A stretch of DNA of 64,000 bases, taken from NCBI RefSeq assembly GCF_900232825.1, contig NZ_OCTP01000011.1, forward strand, positions 645,262-709,261, read 5' to 3'. Shown here piece after piece: positions 26,584-34,899 of this stretch. Source of the DNA: Anaerococcus sp. Marseille-P3625 (lineage in GTDB: Bacteria > Bacillota > Clostridia > Tissierellales > Peptoniphilaceae). The notes under the pieces are model-generated. The model did not search any database, was not told where the DNA came from, and worked only from the letters and a program-made list of their open reading frames with translations. The translations under genes and the position numbers were made by a program. The stretch's first letter is position 1, and each line of letters opens with the position of its first letter.

Positions 26584-27528
26584 TTAATAATCTAAATCTT
26601 TTAGTTCTTTTTCAGCTGTTACTGCAGCAATTGCTCCATCTGATGCAGCCGTTATTACTTGTCTTAACACTGTGTTTCTAATATCGCCTATAGCATAAAC
26701 ACCTTTGATGTTTGTTCTCATCTTTTCATCTGTAATGATATATCCAGATTCGTCAAGATCTAATTGACCTTCAACTAATTCGTTTGCTGGGTTGTAACCT
26801 ACAAATACGAAAACTCCAAGAATTCCATCATCTTCATCAGCATCGTAAACCCATTCTTCACCAGTTTCATTGTTTACTAGTAATAGTTGATCTACAACTT
26901 CATGACCTCTGATTTCCTTAATTGATGTGTGATACATAACTTCTAGCTTATCATTTGCCTTAGCACGTTCTTCAACTACAGCATCGCATCTTAATTTTTC
27001 ACGTCTGCAAAGAACTGTTACTTTTCTAGCAAATTTTGTTAGATACATAGCTTCTTCTACAGCGGAGTTACGAGCACCAACTACAAAAACTTCTAAGTCT
27101 GTGAAGAAGTCTCCATCACATGTTGCACAATAAGAAACACCCTTTGTGGTATATTCTTTTTCTCCTGGAACATTAAGTTTTCTTGGGTTAGCACCTGTTG
27201 CAATGATTACAGCTTTAGCTTCGATAGTTTCACCATTTGCAAGTTCAATTTTTTTAACGTCACCTTCTAATTGAACTTTTACGACATTTGCTTTTTTGAT
27301 AGGAACGTTAAATCTTTCAACTTGTTGTTTCATCCTATCAGTAAGAGCTTTACCACTTTCAGGTTCTCCAGCTTTTCCACCTGGATAATTTTCAATTTCA
27401 TCTGAAATGGCGATTTGTCCACCAACTGCATCTTTTTCGATTATTAGTGTGTTTAGACGTGAACGACCAGCGTATAAGCCTGCGGATAATCCGCCAGGAC
27501 CTGCACCAATAATTACTAAATCATACAT
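26584..27528 (-). CDS. trxB: Thioredoxin reductase
   Basis: This 314-residue FAD/NADPH flavoprotein has the FAD site GAGPGGLSAG near the N-terminus, the redox centre SYCATCDGDFF, a GARNSAVEEA segment in the NADP domain and YAIGDIRNTVLRQV at the FAD C-terminal motif. The NADP domain has GARNSA in place of the usual GGGxSA, a small deviation seen in some clostridial enzymes. It overlaps grdX by 8 bp and is 14 bp upstream of trxA, so it is dedicated to glycine reductase. Confidence 0.94.
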   Translation of the reverse strand: MYDLVIIGAGPGGLSAGLYAGRSRLNTLIIEKDAVGGQIAISDEIENYPGGKAGEPESGKALTDRMKQQVERFNVPIKKANVVKVQLEGDVKKIELANGETIEAKAVIIATGANPRKLNVPGEKEYTTKGVSYCATCDGDFFTDLEVFVVGARNSAVEEAMYLTKFARKVTVLCRREKLRCDAVVEERAKANDKLEVMYHTSIKEIRGHEVVDQLLLVNNETGEEWVYDADEDDGILGVFVFVGYNPANELVEGQLDLDESGYIITDEKMRTNIKGVYAIGDIRNTVLRQVITAASDGAIAAVTAEKELKDLDY

Positions 27529-27904
27529 TCTTATATCCTCCTTCCATATTTTCCTTTATTATTTGAAAGTCTATATATGCGTAATCCTTAATAACCTCAT
27601 CAGAAGCATCTCTCATTTTTGTTTTTTTAAGAATGTCTTCAATTTTGTTAATTGATGTTTCAATCAGATTTAGAGATTCATTATCTAAATGCTCTGATTT
27701 TTCGATTATTATTGTCCTATAGAACAATTCGTGGGGTCTAAAATTACCATAAAGAGGGTGAGTTAAGAGTTTATAGTTTTGGTGAACATAATTTCTACCA
27801 ATTCTTAAAATCTCAAGTGGCTCAACATCTTTGTAGATAAAATCAACCTCTGGATAATTTTCTTTCATATAGTCAATAAACATAGGATTATTTGTTATTA
27901 ACAC
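27521..27904 (-). CDS. grdX: GrdX protein, GTG start inside a longer open frame
   Basis: GrdX is the small protein of unknown function that opens clostridial grd operons. The longest frame begins at ATG 27979, but its first 25 codons coincide with a terminator hairpin (27918-27955). A good ribosome site (TTTGGAGGCAAT) precedes GTG at 27904, giving (M)LITNNPMFIDYM, which is how GrdX proteins begin. The product is then 127 residues. Other conserved parts are VEPLEILRIGRNYVHQNYKLLTHPLYGN. Translation is coupled to trxB through an 8-bp overlap. Confidence 0.85.
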   Translation of the reverse strand: MLITNNPMFIDYMKENYPEVDFIYKDVEPLEILRIGRNYVHQNYKLLTHPLYGNFRPHELFYRTIIIEKSEHLDNESLNLIETSINKIEDILKKTKMRDASDEVIKDYAYIDFQIIKENMEGGYKNV

Positions 27905-27917
27905 ATTGCCTCCAAAT

Positions 27918-27955
27918 AAAAAAGCGACACGAAAATTAGTCATTTTTTCTGTCGC
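27918..27955 (-). terminator. Intrinsic terminator of the glycine riboswitch expression platform
   Basis: On the minus strand TGCGACA...TGTCGC is followed by TTTTTT (27923-27918). It lies between the aptamer and the grdX ribosome site, where it can stop transcription when glycine is low. It explains the odd, non-conserved N-terminal extension of the longest grdX frame. Confidence 0.85.
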
Positions 27956-28080
27956 AACCTTCAGAATCTCATCAGCCATGGGTCCTTTTACCTGAGAAAT
28001 TCATAACTATGTGACTACAATAGTTACTTGTACCTTCGGTTTTTGACTTAACAAAATCTAACCATAACTTCATCTGATTA
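27956..28080 (-). promoter_or_regulatory. Glycine riboswitch, single aptamer
   Basis: The minus strand carries the two hallmark stretches of the glycine aptamer: ACCGAAGGTACAAG and TTTCTCAGGTAAAAGGACC, with a variable stem between them. ATCAG (28078-28074) can pair with CTGAT (27975-27971) to close the element. Only one full aptamer is seen; the bases after AAGGACC may form the so-called ghost aptamer of singlet glycine riboswitches. It controls the whole glycine reductase operon through the downstream terminator. Confidence 0.9.
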
Positions 28081-28087
28081 TGTTATT

Positions 28088-28116
28088 ATTTTATCACAAG
28101 TTAAGCAAAAAATCAA
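28088..28116 (-). promoter_or_regulatory. Sigma-A promoter of the grd operon leader
   Basis: On the minus strand TTGATT (28116-28111), a 17-base spacer and TAAAAT (28093-28088) would start transcription just before the riboswitch near 28081. It is back-to-back with the selA promoter. Confidence 0.75.
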
Positions 28117-28191
28117 CTATCATATCGTTTTCCAAATTTATTTTCAAATAAAGTGCAAAATAATGTATAATATGAGTATATGGAGGACTTT

Positions 28192-29547
28192 ATGAAAAAT
28201 TTATACAAAAAATTACCTCAAATGAATGAGATTTTAAATAAATTTTCCGATAATTCTCAAATGCTAAAAGATATTGCAAACGGTGTTTTGGACGAATTTA
28301 GAGAGAAAATTAAAAACAACGAAAATTTTGAAAGTTCAGATATTTTTTCTGAGATAGAAAATAGATACAAAAATTACAGTCCCTATTCTTTGTACAATGT
28401 AATAAATGCAACAGGTGTAATCCTACATACCAACCTTGGCAGGGCAGTTTTGTCAGAAATTTCTATAGATAGGGTTAGAAAAATTGCCACAAGCTATTCT
28501 AATTTGGAATATGATGTAGAAAAAGGCAAACGTGGGTCAAGATACACTCACCTTGTAGAAATTGCCAAAAAACTTACGGGCGCTGAGGATGCCCTTATAG
28601 TAAATAATAACGCTGCTGCTGTATTTTTGGTTTTAAATACATTTTGTAGAGGCAAAAACGCAGTGATATCTCGTGGAGAACTTGTTGAAATTGGTGGATC
28701 TTTTAGGATTAATGAAATAATGAATGAAAGTGGGGCTCATATTGTGGAAGTTGGGGCGACAAATAGAACTCATCTTTACGATTATCAAAGAGCTATTGAT
28801 GAATATGAGGAAATTTCTGCAATAGTAAAAGTTCATAAATCAAATTTTCAAGTAGTGGGCTATGAAGAAAGCGTTGACACCAAAGATCTTCACGATCTTA
28901 TAGGAGATAGAGATATTTTATTATACGAAGATTTAGGATCAGGTTCTCTAATAGATTTAACTTCTTATGGCTTTTCCTATGAAAAAACCGTTCAGGATTG
29001 CCTAAAAGATGGGATAGATTTGGTAAGTTTTTCTTGCGATAAATTAATAGGAGGATCCCAAGCAGGAATTATTGTCGGCAAGAAAAAATATATAGACAAA
29101 ATGAAGAATAATCAACTTTTAAGAGCCTTTAGGGTTGATAAATTAACCCTTGCTTCAGTTGAGGCAACCTTGTATGAATATCTTGATTTTAACAAATTAA
29201 AAGTGGAAAATCCTACAATTAGAATGATTTTAGAAGATAGCGAGTCTGTCAAAAAAAGATGCGAAAAACTTTATAATAAGCTTAAAAAAATTAAAGGCTT
29301 TGACGGAAAAATAGTAGAATCTGACGGCAAAATCGGCGGTGGTTCTTATCCTTTGGATGTCAAAAAAACTTACTCAATCGAAATAAATTATGATGATGCT
29401 ACAAAGCTTGAAAGCTTTCTAAGATTATCCCAAAACCACATTATTTCGACAGTTTATAATGGTTTTGTCCACCTAAATGCTTTGACAATTTTTGAAAATC
29501 AGATGGATGAAATTTATGAAACTTTAAAGGAATTTTATGAAAAGTAA
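28192..29547 (+). CDS. selA: L-seryl-tRNA(Sec) selenium transferase
   Basis: This 451-residue PLP enzyme converts seryl-tRNA(Sec) to selenocysteinyl-tRNA(Sec) using selenophosphate. The start is ATG 28192, because an in-frame ATG 12 bases earlier overlaps the ribosome site GGAGG. Motifs: YNVINATGVILHTNLGRAVLS, NNNAAAVFLVLNTF, the SelA-typical REGELVEIGGSFR-like RGELVEIGGSFRINEIM, LYEDLGSGSLIDL and FSCDKLIGGSQAG with the PLP lysine. A TATAAT box at 28166-28171 lies just upstream; its -35 is weak. selB overlaps by 11 bp. No selD is in the window. Confidence 0.96.
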   Translation: MKNLYKKLPQMNEILNKFSDNSQMLKDIANGVLDEFREKIKNNENFESSDIFSEIENRYKNYSPYSLYNVINATGVILHTNLGRAVLSEISIDRVRKIATSYSNLEYDVEKGKRGSRYTHLVEIAKKLTGAEDALIVNNNAAAVFLVLNTFCRGKNAVISRGELVEIGGSFRINEIMNESGAHIVEVGATNRTHLYDYQRAIDEYEEISAIVKVHKSNFQVVGYEESVDTKDLHDLIGDRDILLYEDLGSGSLIDLTSYGFSYEKTVQDCLKDGIDLVSFSCDKLIGGSQAGIIVGKKKYIDKMKNNQLLRAFRVDKLTLASVEATLYEYLDFNKLKVENPTIRMILEDSESVKKRCEKLYNKLKKIKGFDGKIVESDGKIGGGSYPLDVKKTYSIEINYDDATKLESFLRLSQNHIISTVYNGFVHLNALTIFENQMDEIYETLKEFYEK

Positions 29548-31399
29548 TTATATAATCGGAACAGCAGGTCATATAGACCATGGCAAAACAACCTTAATTA
29601 GAGCCTTAACTGGTAAAGAAACCGACAAATTAAAGGAAGAAAAAGAAAGAGGAATTTCAATAAATCTTGGCTTTACCTATATGGATTTAAAATCTGGCGA
29701 TAGAGCTGGGATAATAGATGTTCCAGGTCATGAAAATTTTATAAAAAATATGATGGCTGGAGTTGTTGGAATTGACATAATCCTTTTGGTGGTGGCAGCT
29801 GATGATGGAGTTATGCCTCAAACTATAGAACACGCTCAAATCCTCCACTATATGGGAGTTGACAACGCAATTATTGTAATCACCAAGAAAAATTTGGTTG
29901 ACGAAGATGACCTTGAACTAGTAAAAGAAGATATAAAAATTTCTTTTGAAGATACACTTTTAGAAGATGCTCCAATTATTGCAGTAGATTCTGTAAGTGG
30001 AGAAAATATCGACAAGCTAAAAGATTTGATAGAAGAAAAAATTTATTCCACTGAAAAAAAAGAAGACGACAAGTCCATGAGAATGAACATCGACAGATCT
30101 TTTACCCTAAAAGGAATTGGCACTATAATTACAGGAACCCTAACCGAGGGAGAAATCTATAAAGATAGGGAATATATGGTCTATCCAAAAGAAGCCATTG
30201 TCAAAGTAAGATCCATAGAAAATCACGACAAGCCAATAGATATAGCCCACAAGGGCCAAAGAATCGCCCTAAATCTTACAAATATTTCTTCAAATGAAAT
30301 TCAAAGAGGAGATATAATAGCCGAAAAAAATTCTCTAATAAAAGTAAAAAATGTCCAAACGCTTTTAAATCTATCAAAATTTGAAGATGTCGAATTAAGA
30401 CATTGGTCAAGAGTTAGATTTTTCCATGGCACAAAAGAAATTTTAGCCCGTGCAGTTCCTTTAGACAGAAAAGAAATCAAAAGCAAAGATACCGCCTTGT
30501 GCGAATTTAGACTTGAAGAAGAAATTTACGTCAAAAGGGGAGATAAATTTGTAATAAGATCCTATTCGCCTTTAATGACAATCGGCGGCGGTGAGATAAT
30601 CGATACCAACGAAGAAAATCACACCATAAATTCCACATCCTATGTTTCATATCTAGAAAATAAGGAAAATTATTCAGAAATCGACGAAATTTTGGATTAC
30701 TTGCAAGAATTTAGGAATTTTGACCAAATTTTTTCACACATGGGAATAGAAGATAAAATCCTAAGAGAATATCTGGAAAAAATCGAAGAAAATAACGAAA
30801 TTGACAAAATTGGCGACATGTATATATCAAGAAAATCTTTGAGCTCTTGGGCCAATGACTTAGAAAACTTCTTAAAAACCTACCACGAAAATCACCCACT
30901 TGAGGAAGGAATCCCAAGAGAAGAATTAAGGCAAAAAGTAAAAATCAATCTCGATAGCAAAAATTTTGAAATAATGCTAAAAAATAAAGTCATAACCAAA
31001 AAAGTTATGCTCCAAAAAGGTCTTGTAAAAAATAAATCCTTTGCCATAAGCCTTGACCAAGATCAGAAAAAAATCGATGAAATTATGAAAAAAATCAAAG
31101 ACAACGAGCCAAAAATCTTAAAAGAAGCCGATATTATCGACAAAAAAGAAGATAGAGAAATTTTAACATATTTGTGCAAAAAAGATCTAAGAAAGATTGA
31201 CGACTTCTATCTTAGAAAAGAATATCTTGATAAATTAATTGAAATGGCAAAAACTTTTATGGAAAAAAACGGCAAGATGCAAGTTTCCGAATTTAGAGAT
31301 TTATCAGAATTAAGCAGAAAGCAAGCTGTAGCTGTTTTAGAATATATGGATAAGAAAAATATCAGCAAAAGAATTGATGATTACAGAGTTTTAATATAA
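29537..31399 (+). CDS. selB: Selenocysteine-specific elongation factor
   Basis: This 620-residue EF-Tu-like GTPase delivers Sec-tRNA to UGA at a SECIS hairpin. G1 is GHIDHGKTT (residues 11-19), G2 lies around ERGISINLGF, G3 is DVPGHENF and the G4 region is VITKKNL. Beta-barrel domains II/III follow. From about residue 395 come the winged-helix repeats that bind SECIS RNA, ending QAVAVLEYMDKKNISKRIDD. It overlaps selA by 11 bp and ends one base before the 3' CCA of the convergent tRNA-Sec gene. Confidence 0.96.
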   Translation: MKSNYIIGTAGHIDHGKTTLIRALTGKETDKLKEEKERGISINLGFTYMDLKSGDRAGIIDVPGHENFIKNMMAGVVGIDIILLVVAADDGVMPQTIEHAQILHYMGVDNAIIVITKKNLVDEDDLELVKEDIKISFEDTLLEDAPIIAVDSVSGENIDKLKDLIEEKIYSTEKKEDDKSMRMNIDRSFTLKGIGTIITGTLTEGEIYKDREYMVYPKEAIVKVRSIENHDKPIDIAHKGQRIALNLTNISSNEIQRGDIIAEKNSLIKVKNVQTLLNLSKFEDVELRHWSRVRFFHGTKEILARAVPLDRKEIKSKDTALCEFRLEEEIYVKRGDKFVIRSYSPLMTIGGGEIIDTNEENHTINSTSYVSYLENKENYSEIDEILDYLQEFRNFDQIFSHMGIEDKILREYLEKIEENNEIDKIGDMYISRKSLSSWANDLENFLKTYHENHPLEEGIPREELRQKVKINLDSKNFEIMLKNKVITKKVMLQKGLVKNKSFAISLDQDQKKIDEIMKKIKDNEPKILKEADIIDKKEDREILTYLCKKDLRKIDDFYLRKEYLDKLIEMAKTFMEKNGKMQVSEFRDLSELSRKQAVAVLEYMDKKNISKRIDDYRVLI

Positions 31400-31400
31400 G

Positions 31401-31495
31401 TGGCGAGAGCGTGTAGGAATCGAACCTACCTAAGAAGTACACTTCTCACGACGGTTTTGAAGACCGCAGAGCACACCAGAAACTCATCCGCTCCC
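31401..31495 (-). tRNA. selC: tRNA-Sec (anticodon TCA)
   Basis: This 95-nt gene has a GGGAGCGG acceptor strand pairing with CGCTCTC before an encoded CCA, an anticodon loop CTTCAAA with anticodon TCA, a long variable arm (about GTGAGAAGTGTACTTCTTA) and the T loop GGTTCGATTCC. The extended acceptor and large variable arm are the marks of tRNA-Sec. It is convergent with selB, with one base between them. Confidence 0.97.
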
Positions 31496-31506
31496 ATAAC
31501 ATAAAC

Positions 31507-31534
31507 ATTATAGCATAAAGATTTGAAAATGCAA
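31507..31534 (-). promoter_or_regulatory. Sigma-A promoter of tRNA-Sec
   Basis: On the minus strand TTGCAT (31534-31529), 16 bases and TATAAT (31512-31507) lie 11 bases upstream of the mature 5' end. tRNA-Sec is thus transcribed alone, toward the selB 3' end. Confidence 0.85.
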
Positions 31535-31551
31535 AAATTTTAACAAAAATA

Positions 31552-31599
31552 AAAAAATAAGCTGCCAACTTTTGATTTTTACCAAAAGCTAGCAGCTTT
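31552..31599 (-). terminator. Rho-independent terminator of the M42 peptidase operon
   Basis: On the minus strand AAAGCTGC...CTTTTG and CAAAAG...GCAGCTT form a two-part stem, followed by ATTTTTTTATTTTT. It directly follows the stop codon at 31611. Confidence 0.82.
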
Positions 31600-31610
31600 T
31601 ACTTTGCAAA

Positions 31611-32630
31611 TTATTTGCTTATATAAGATTTTAAAAGTTTGTAAAGGCCATTTAGTCCATTTACATGAGTTCTCTCATAACCATGACTTGCTGCAACACC
31701 GCTTCCTACAAGAGCGTGACGGAAGTCATTAGCACTTGCTACTGCAGCTGAAGCATCTGAGCCATAAAGCGGATAAATATCGATAGCATAATCTATATCA
31801 TTTGCCTTAGCTTCTTCGATTAATTCGTTGGTTAGATCGTAATTGTATGGGCCAGATGAATCTTTAGCACAGATTGAAACCTTGGTTTCATCGGTCTTTA
31901 AATCGTCATAGACAACTCCCATATCAACTGCAATCATGTCGGTAATTCCTTCTGGATGTCCACTTGCAGCGCCATGGCCTACTTCTTCATAGATTGTAAA
32001 AGCTAAATACAAAGGACGGTTGATGTTAATATTATTTTCCTTGATATCTTTTGCAAGAGCCATCAAAACTCCAGCGCTTGCTTTATCATCTAGGTGGCGA
32101 GATTTTACAAAACCATTGTCAACTCTAAATCTTGGGTCGTAAGCTATGAAATCTCCAGCAGAAATTCCAAGTTTTTCTGTTTCTTCTGCTGAATTTGTAA
32201 TTTCATCGATTACAACTTCCATATTCTTGTCGTCACGAGTAATTTCTTTTGGGTCTGTCGAACCGTGAACTGCAGGTTCGTTTATTCTAAATACGCCTGT
32301 ATATTCTTTGCCAGAACGAGTTATAATTGTCACATTTTCTTGTTCACCATAAGCTAGTGGATAGCCACCTAAAGCAGTAACTCTAAGTCTTCCATTTGCT
32401 TTTATTGATCTTACCATAAGTCCAAGTGTATCAACGTGAGCTGATAGCAAAAGTCCGTTTTCCGTACCTTCTTTGATTGGAACGATTACATTTCCCTTAT
32501 GGTTTTGATAAGGCTTGTAACCCATTTTTTCAAATTCTTCCATCAAATATTTTTCAGCTCTTTTAGTATAGCCTGTTGGAGATGGTGTTTCACATAAATC
32601 TTTGATATATTTTAATATTTGTTCAGTCAT
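31611..32630 (-). CDS. M42-family metallopeptidase (glutamyl/deblocking aminopeptidase type)
   Basis: This 339-residue cytosolic di-metal aminopeptidase has LLSAHVDTLGLMV with the first His/Asp ligand, a beta-barrel insertion (about residues 70-170), KSRHLDDKASAGVLMAL with the bridging Asp, TIYEEVGHGA with the catalytic Glu pair, AVDMGV and a C-terminal SHGYERTHVNGL with the last His. The family removes N-terminal residues from peptides. The neighbouring genes are unrelated; it is followed by a terminator and preceded (10 bp) by the LURP-one gene. Confidence 0.92.
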   Translation of the reverse strand: MTEQILKYIKDLCETPSPTGYTKRAEKYLMEEFEKMGYKPYQNHKGNVIVPIKEGTENGLLLSAHVDTLGLMVRSIKANGRLRVTALGGYPLAYGEQENVTIITRSGKEYTGVFRINEPAVHGSTDPKEITRDDKNMEVVIDEITNSAEETEKLGISAGDFIAYDPRFRVDNGFVKSRHLDDKASAGVLMALAKDIKENNININRPLYLAFTIYEEVGHGAASGHPEGITDMIAVDMGVVYDDLKTDETKVSICAKDSSGPYNYDLTNELIEEAKANDIDYAIDIYPLYGSDASAAVASANDFRHALVGSGVAASHGYERTHVNGLNGLYKLLKSYISK

Positions 32631-32639
32631 TTTCCCTCC

Positions 32640-33137
32640 TTAATTGCTCGTAGCTCTTTCCAAATCAACCATGTTGTTTAGACAAAGTACAAGGCTTATT
32701 AGCTCTTGGTCATAATTTTCATCATAAATAGTAAGTTCGTAATTATCGGCAAAGCTAAAAAATTTTTTGTAAACTTCGCCAACTAAAGCTCCCTCTTTAT
32801 TTATAACTTGGAAATTCAAATGCCAAATATCGCCATCCAAATATAGATTATCCCCATTGGACATAAAAATATCTACTCTGTGTCTAAAAAATTCAAATTT
32901 TTTTTGGACAGTCATATTAGTGCCTTTGGAAAAAACAACCTGATAGCGTGGAAGCAAGGTGAAAATTTCCCTAGTAATGGAAAATAAATTTTTACCATTG
33001 CCATCAGAAACGTTGGAATTATAGCCTACAAGCGTGAAATTTTGGTCTAGATAATAAACTTCTCTGCCATTCTCATCTACAATTGGATAATGGTCGGTTA
33101 TTTTGAAAAATTTTTCTTTAAAATATAATTTTTTCAT
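32640..33137 (-). CDS. LURP-one-related (DUF567) family protein
   Basis: This 165-residue protein has the tubby-like LURP-one pattern: MKKLYFKEKFFKITDHYPIVDENG, then VGYNSNVSDGNGKNLFSITREIFTLLPRY, then WHLNFQVINKEGALVGEVYKKFFSFADNYELTIYDE. No enzymatic function is known for bacterial members. It has no signal peptide and is probably cytoplasmic. It is encoded 9 bp after a DUF2207 gene and 9 bp before the M42 gene; a link to the envelope cluster is possible, but the sequence does not show it. Confidence 0.75.
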   Translation of the reverse strand: MKKLYFKEKFFKITDHYPIVDENGREVYYLDQNFTLVGYNSNVSDGNGKNLFSITREIFTLLPRYQVVFSKGTNMTVQKKFEFFRHRVDIFMSNGDNLYLDGDIWHLNFQVINKEGALVGEVYKKFFSFADNYELTIYDENYDQELISLVLCLNNMVDLERATSN

Positions 33138-33146
33138 AAAGCTCCT

Positions 33147-34880
33147 TTAGCGGCTGCCACCGCCGCCTCCTCCACCGAAGCCACCTCCACCTCCACCAAA
33201 GGAAGTTGATCCACCAGAACCTGCATCGATAAAACTTGTAAGGTCTGCATAAGATTCTGCTATATGGCTTGAGTAAGAGTTGATATTATTTATCATGTAG
33301 TAGTTATATATACTATAATTTTCATATTCTGGATAAATTTCTGTGAAATTCTTGTAAACTTCCTTGCTTATGCCATAAATTGCTGCATAAATCATAAAGC
33401 TATCCCAAAGTTTTACTTCATTTACATTTCGTTCAGCAATTAATGAATAATCCTTCAAATAATTTTTAAATTTGATGAAATTTTCATATAAATTTATGCC
33501 GGAATCGGTGATTGTAATCTTGTTTTTGTAAGTTTTTTCTTTGATAAACGAAGATTTTATTTCTTTTCTTTCATTTGTTAAGTAGGAATTTTCCTCTAAT
33601 CTTTCCAGTGAATTTTCTTCAAAAAGCTTAAAATATTTCTCAACCTCATCTTCGTTTGAGTCCATATAATCTTTTATATGGCTATTTTTAATTTTCTCAT
33701 CATCTGATAAATCTTCGCTAGCTTTTAAAATTTCAAAAAAGCCACTTTCAATTTCACTCATATTTGTAGGCTTCTTATTTATAGTAATATAAGAATCCTC
33801 ATCTTTGCTATCCACATCAGCGTTTTTATTAAAATCAATAGCTCCATCGTAAATCCATTTGAGCAAAAACGCATTTAGATAATTTCCCAAATTGTCTTCA
33901 AGAGGATAAGCTTTATCTACCAAAAGATAGGTATCTTCAATTGGTCCCTTGTATGGAATTTCTCTAAAATATTGTTCTTTTAATTCCTTTGGCTTTTTTA
34001 GAGCTTTTTTGTTAAGAATTTGATACTCATCGTAAGAATTTTTAACTCCATAGGTAAAAACCGCTCCTGCAATGATAATTATTAGAATAACAATACCGGC
34101 GAAAACCACTTCCATGATATCGGATTTGTCATTTTTATTTACAGATCCTTCTGATTTTTCATAATCGGAACCAACTATGGCCTTTTTGGCGTAATACTTA
34201 AAATCCTTATCTTCTACATAAGAGGAATTAAAAGTCCCCTTAGGAAATTTAAGCATTACATGGCCGTAATTTACCTCATCCGTACTTTTGGCGATAATTT
34301 CTCCATCTACATTGTGGATATCTCCAATAAAACCAAAGCCCCGCATTTTTACTTCTTTATCAAAAGGTGCATAGCCCTTAATTTTTATAGAAATTTTTTC
34401 TGGTTTTGGATCGAAATTTTCTCCAATAAAACGAAAATGAACCATATCACAATCATTTAGTGACACCACCAAAGGATTTATGGTGTAGGTTAGGGTGTAA
34501 GTGTTTTCACCATAATTTGTAATTCCCCAACACAATTCATAGCCATCATCTTTTTCTAAGACTCCGTAGTGGTTGGATTTTTCATCAAAAGATGCATCCA
34601 CATTCCAAGGAGAAATTTCTGAAAAATCTTTGCCATTGGCATTTAGCTTAAAATCTTCAATTTTTATTCCCCTTAAATCAGGAATTGACTTATATTTTTC
34701 CGTCGCATCCCTATCGTCATCATAAACTTGCCAAACTTCCTTTACATGACCTAGACCATTTTTATCTATTGAAATTTCCATATCAATAGACTCAAAGTCA
34801 TCAGCCAAGGCAGTTTGTGGAATTGCTATGAAAAATATCAGCAAAAGTATTTTTAATAGATTTTTAAAATTTTTCTTCAT
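33147..34880 (-). CDS. DUF2207-domain membrane protein, paralogue 1
   Basis: The start is ATG 34880 (AAGGAAATAAT before it). That gives a signal peptide KNLLKILLLIFFIAIPQTALA and a 577-residue protein; upstream in-frame codons lie in the neighbouring gene. The extracellular DUF2207 domain spans about residues 25-210, a transmembrane helix IMEVVFAGIVILIIIIAGAVF follows near residue 250, then a cytoplasmic part, and the C-terminus is glycine-rich (GGGGGGFGGGGGGG). Such proteins occur with LemA in many Firmicutes; function unknown. It lies 19 bp after a 612-aa paralogue. Confidence 0.8.
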   Translation of the reverse strand: MKKNFKNLLKILLLIFFIAIPQTALADDFESIDMEISIDKNGLGHVKEVWQVYDDDRDATEKYKSIPDLRGIKIEDFKLNANGKDFSEISPWNVDASFDEKSNHYGVLEKDDGYELCWGITNYGENTYTLTYTINPLVVSLNDCDMVHFRFIGENFDPKPEKISIKIKGYAPFDKEVKMRGFGFIGDIHNVDGEIIAKSTDEVNYGHVMLKFPKGTFNSSYVEDKDFKYYAKKAIVGSDYEKSEGSVNKNDKSDIMEVVFAGIVILIIIIAGAVFTYGVKNSYDEYQILNKKALKKPKELKEQYFREIPYKGPIEDTYLLVDKAYPLEDNLGNYLNAFLLKWIYDGAIDFNKNADVDSKDEDSYITINKKPTNMSEIESGFFEILKASEDLSDDEKIKNSHIKDYMDSNEDEVEKYFKLFEENSLERLEENSYLTNERKEIKSSFIKEKTYKNKITITDSGINLYENFIKFKNYLKDYSLIAERNVNEVKLWDSFMIYAAIYGISKEVYKNFTEIYPEYENYSIYNYYMINNINSYSSHIAESYADLTSFIDAGSGGSTSFGGGGGGFGGGGGGGSR

Positions 34881-34899
34881 TATTATTTCCTTTGTGCCT

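Noticed and set aside
27905-27979. N-terminal 25 residues of the longest grdX frame
   Set aside because: The DNA is the riboswitch terminator; a better ribosome site and conserved protein start lie at GTG 27904.
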